Assembly: GCA_964396385.1 (NCBI GenBank)
Contig: CAYNFH010000026.1
Location: 1 to 41,435, forward strand
Source: CAYNFH01 sp964396385
GTDB taxonomy: Bacteria; Armatimonadota; Chthonomonadetes; Chthonomonadales; CAJBBX01
Reading direction: 5' to 3'
Length of the DNA stretch: 41,435 nt
Part shown: one piece after another, positions 40,566-41,435 of the stretch
How positions within the stretch are numbered: the stretch's first letter is position 1
Layout of the letters: every line of letters begins with the position of its first letter
Notes under the pieces: model-generated
The model's input: only the letters and a program-made list of their open reading frames with translations
Told to the model about the DNA's origin: nothing
Databases searched by the model: none
Made by a program: the position numbers and the translations under genes

Positions 40566-40614
40566 CTGCCGGAGGAAGCTGCACCTACTCTTACGGAGTG
40601 CGCTCCTCCGGCAG
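40566..40614 (+). terminator. Hairpin downstream of the small membrane protein gene
   Basis: CTGCCGGAGGA and its perfect reverse complement TCCTCCGGCAG enclose a 27-base loop. It lies 76 bases after the stop codon; no T-run follows, so termination is only probable. Confidence 0.45.
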
Positions 40615-40930
40615 CGTTATTCTGCCCAAAGATGACCCGAACAGAGTCCCACGGGATAGGCCCTAGGGTGGGGGGCCGCATCCGATGAGCATGGGATGAG
40701 GGACCCGGGCGCGCAAACGGGATGTCAGGGTTTCCTGAGAATCACGGATTGAACGCACACTTCCATGCAAATCAGGGCTGGTGTTTCTGCCCGATTCTGA
40801 AAATCCAGTAGGAATACTGCTGGTAATTCCGCATCTTTTTAGCCCTCTTTGCCGTAGTATATAGCAGAGATCGCTCGCCGGCCCGCTTGCCGGTGCCCAC
40901 AACCGCATAACCCGGGCAGCTGAAGTTCAT

Positions 40931-40992
40931 GCGCCCGCCCTTTGGAACGAGGTCCCTCTTGCGAAGAGGCCGACCTCCTCCTGGGCGGGCGC
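40931..40992. other. Nested 62-base hairpin, possible structured RNA
   Basis: The outer stem GCGCCCGCCC/GGGCGGGCGC is perfect over 10 pairs. Inside, GAGGTC (40949) pairs with GACCTC (40972), and CCTCTT-GCG-AAGAGG forms the tip with only a two-base bulge between the stems. TTCTGTTTCTT follows on the plus strand. Asymmetric internal loops are more like an RNA than a simple terminator. Confidence 0.45.
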
Positions 40993-41140
40993 TTCTGTTT
41001 CTTGACCACGGAAGCTGTTCGGATCCTGGCAGCCCCGCCAAACGCGGGGCAGCAGCCGGCCCGCGGGAACTGTCCCGAAGGGACGGTCGCGGTTCCGGCG
41101 CTGCCTGCGAAGCCCGCGCAGCGGCTCGTTATGAGGGGAG

Positions 41141-41169
41141 GCTGAGGGGGCGAATTAAGCCCCCTCAGC
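41141..41169. terminator. Perfect 11-base-pair hairpin
   Basis: GCTGAGGGGGC and GCCCCCTCAGC enclose GAATTAA. A smaller hairpin, CGAGGGC-AGA-GCCCTCG, follows at 41177-41193. They precede the last gene of the window and may insulate it from upstream transcription. Confidence 0.45.
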
Positions 41170-41260
41170 GGGAGCACGAGGGCAGAGCCCTCGGAACAGA
41201 TCGGCAGGAGCCCGAGAGCGGACACATTGCCGCAGATTCAGCGGCAGAAAGAACCAAAAC

Positions 41261-41435
41261 ATGCAACCCATCTCAAACATGTCCACCCAGTCCCACCCGA
41301 AGGATCTCGAGATCTCCACCGTCCTCCTCCCGCCGGACCCCTCCTCCTGGACCAAGTCCCTGGAGCAGTGGCAGGAGGCCGGCCGCAGCCTCATCCACCA
41401 GGAGCAGCGCAACCGTCTCTCCATGTGCTTCGCCA
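41261..41435 (+). CDS. Start of an unidentified gene, cut by the window end
   Basis: The frame from ATG 41261 (a second ATG at 41279) is open to the end: it begins MQPISNMSTQSHPKDLEI, then SSWTKSLEQWQEAGRSLIHQ. The segment after LEQWQEAGRSL recalls plasmid- or phage-type proteins in which a similar stretch precedes a W-x-GDWL motif, but too little is visible to assign it. The upstream ribosome site is weak (AAAGAA). Local composition and the hairpins just before it point to an accessory region. Confidence 0.5.
   Translation, partial: MQPISNMSTQSHPKDLEISTVLLPPDPSSWTKSLEQWQEAGRSLIHQEQRNRLSMCFA

Larger units (their letters stand above)
40491..41260. other. Long non-coding stretch rich in hairpins
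   Basis: About 770 bases without a convincing gene. A 52-codon minus-strand frame (40772-40930) with MNFSCPGYAVVGTG is the best open stretch but has no clear ribosome site. Hairpins are dense: 40566-40614, 40931-40992, 41032-41050, 41141-41169 and 41177-41193. No tRNA, CRISPR or insertion-sequence signature was found. Confidence 0.5.

Noticed and set aside
40772..40930. 52-codon minus-strand frame (MNFSCPGYAVVG...)
   Set aside because: No clear ribosome site, no motif, starts at the edge of a strong hairpin; not enough to call a gene.
40931..40992. Known riboswitch or tRNA-like element
   Set aside because: The fold and loops do not match any riboswitch or tRNA I can recognise; kept only as an unexplained structure.

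Overview
The window is GC-rich chromosomal DNA, most likely from a member of the Armatimonadota or a close relative. The best single clue is the DUF1559 prepilin-like protein at 14718-15620: its pilin segment ends in LFPVFAQARE and it carries an H-X9-DG motif, a combination I associate with that phylum. Codon use is strongly GC3-biased, GTG and TTG starts are common, and purine-rich Shine-Dalgarno sites precede many genes. The phylum call is inference. A 10-N assembly gap lies at 483-492.

Layout. 1-1100: the end of a YkgJ-type cysteine-cluster protein, interrupted by the gap, a perfect hairpin, and a 58-residue zinc ribbon on the minus strand. 1350-7364: five tightly packed plus-strand genes: an asparagine-synthetase-like amidotransferase without a glutaminase cysteine, a radical SAM enzyme, a halogenase/reductase-like FAD protein, a PfkB kinase and a luciferase-like monooxygenase. 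I know no characterised pathway for this set. 7365-8472: small, less GC-rich accessory genes, including a DUF4926 protein. 8469-10776: a 3-methyladenine DNA glycosylase and serA. 10886-20433 (minus): acyl-CoA ligase, Ser/Thr kinase with PEGA domain, prepilin-like protein, HAD phosphatase, purM, an unknown membrane-anchored protein, and a secreted protein with an FGE-sulfatase domain. 20724-24930 (plus): glycosyltransferase, unknown protein, metallo-beta-lactamase hydrolase, DUF1802 protein and signal peptidase I. 25032-28145 (minus): GH38 alpha-mannosidase. 28356-31859 (plus): steA, steB/mctB-like, GT2 and MraY/WecA-like genes behind a strong promoter, probably a division or envelope-polymer operon. 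32013-33585: a double-zinc-ribbon protein and an M48 peptidase. 33651-34748: rodA. 34945-35154: a cold-shock protein. 35355-39722 (minus): a DnaJ-TPR membrane protein, two GspF/PilC paralogues and folK. 39836-41435: fragments, a small membrane protein, a hairpin-rich non-coding stretch and the start of one more gene.

The most striking non-genic feature is a family of at least 14 short elements. In the best copies four tandem 7- or 8-mers lie on one side of a core resembling CCGGATTCCGG, and four inverted-complementary units lie on the other. The unit sequence differs from locus to locus and arms appear to be mixed between loci. Most elements fill gene boundaries, but several run into genes: they supply start regions (radical SAM, monooxygenase), a protein linker (kinase), an internal loop (acyl-CoA ligase) and a stop codon (folK).
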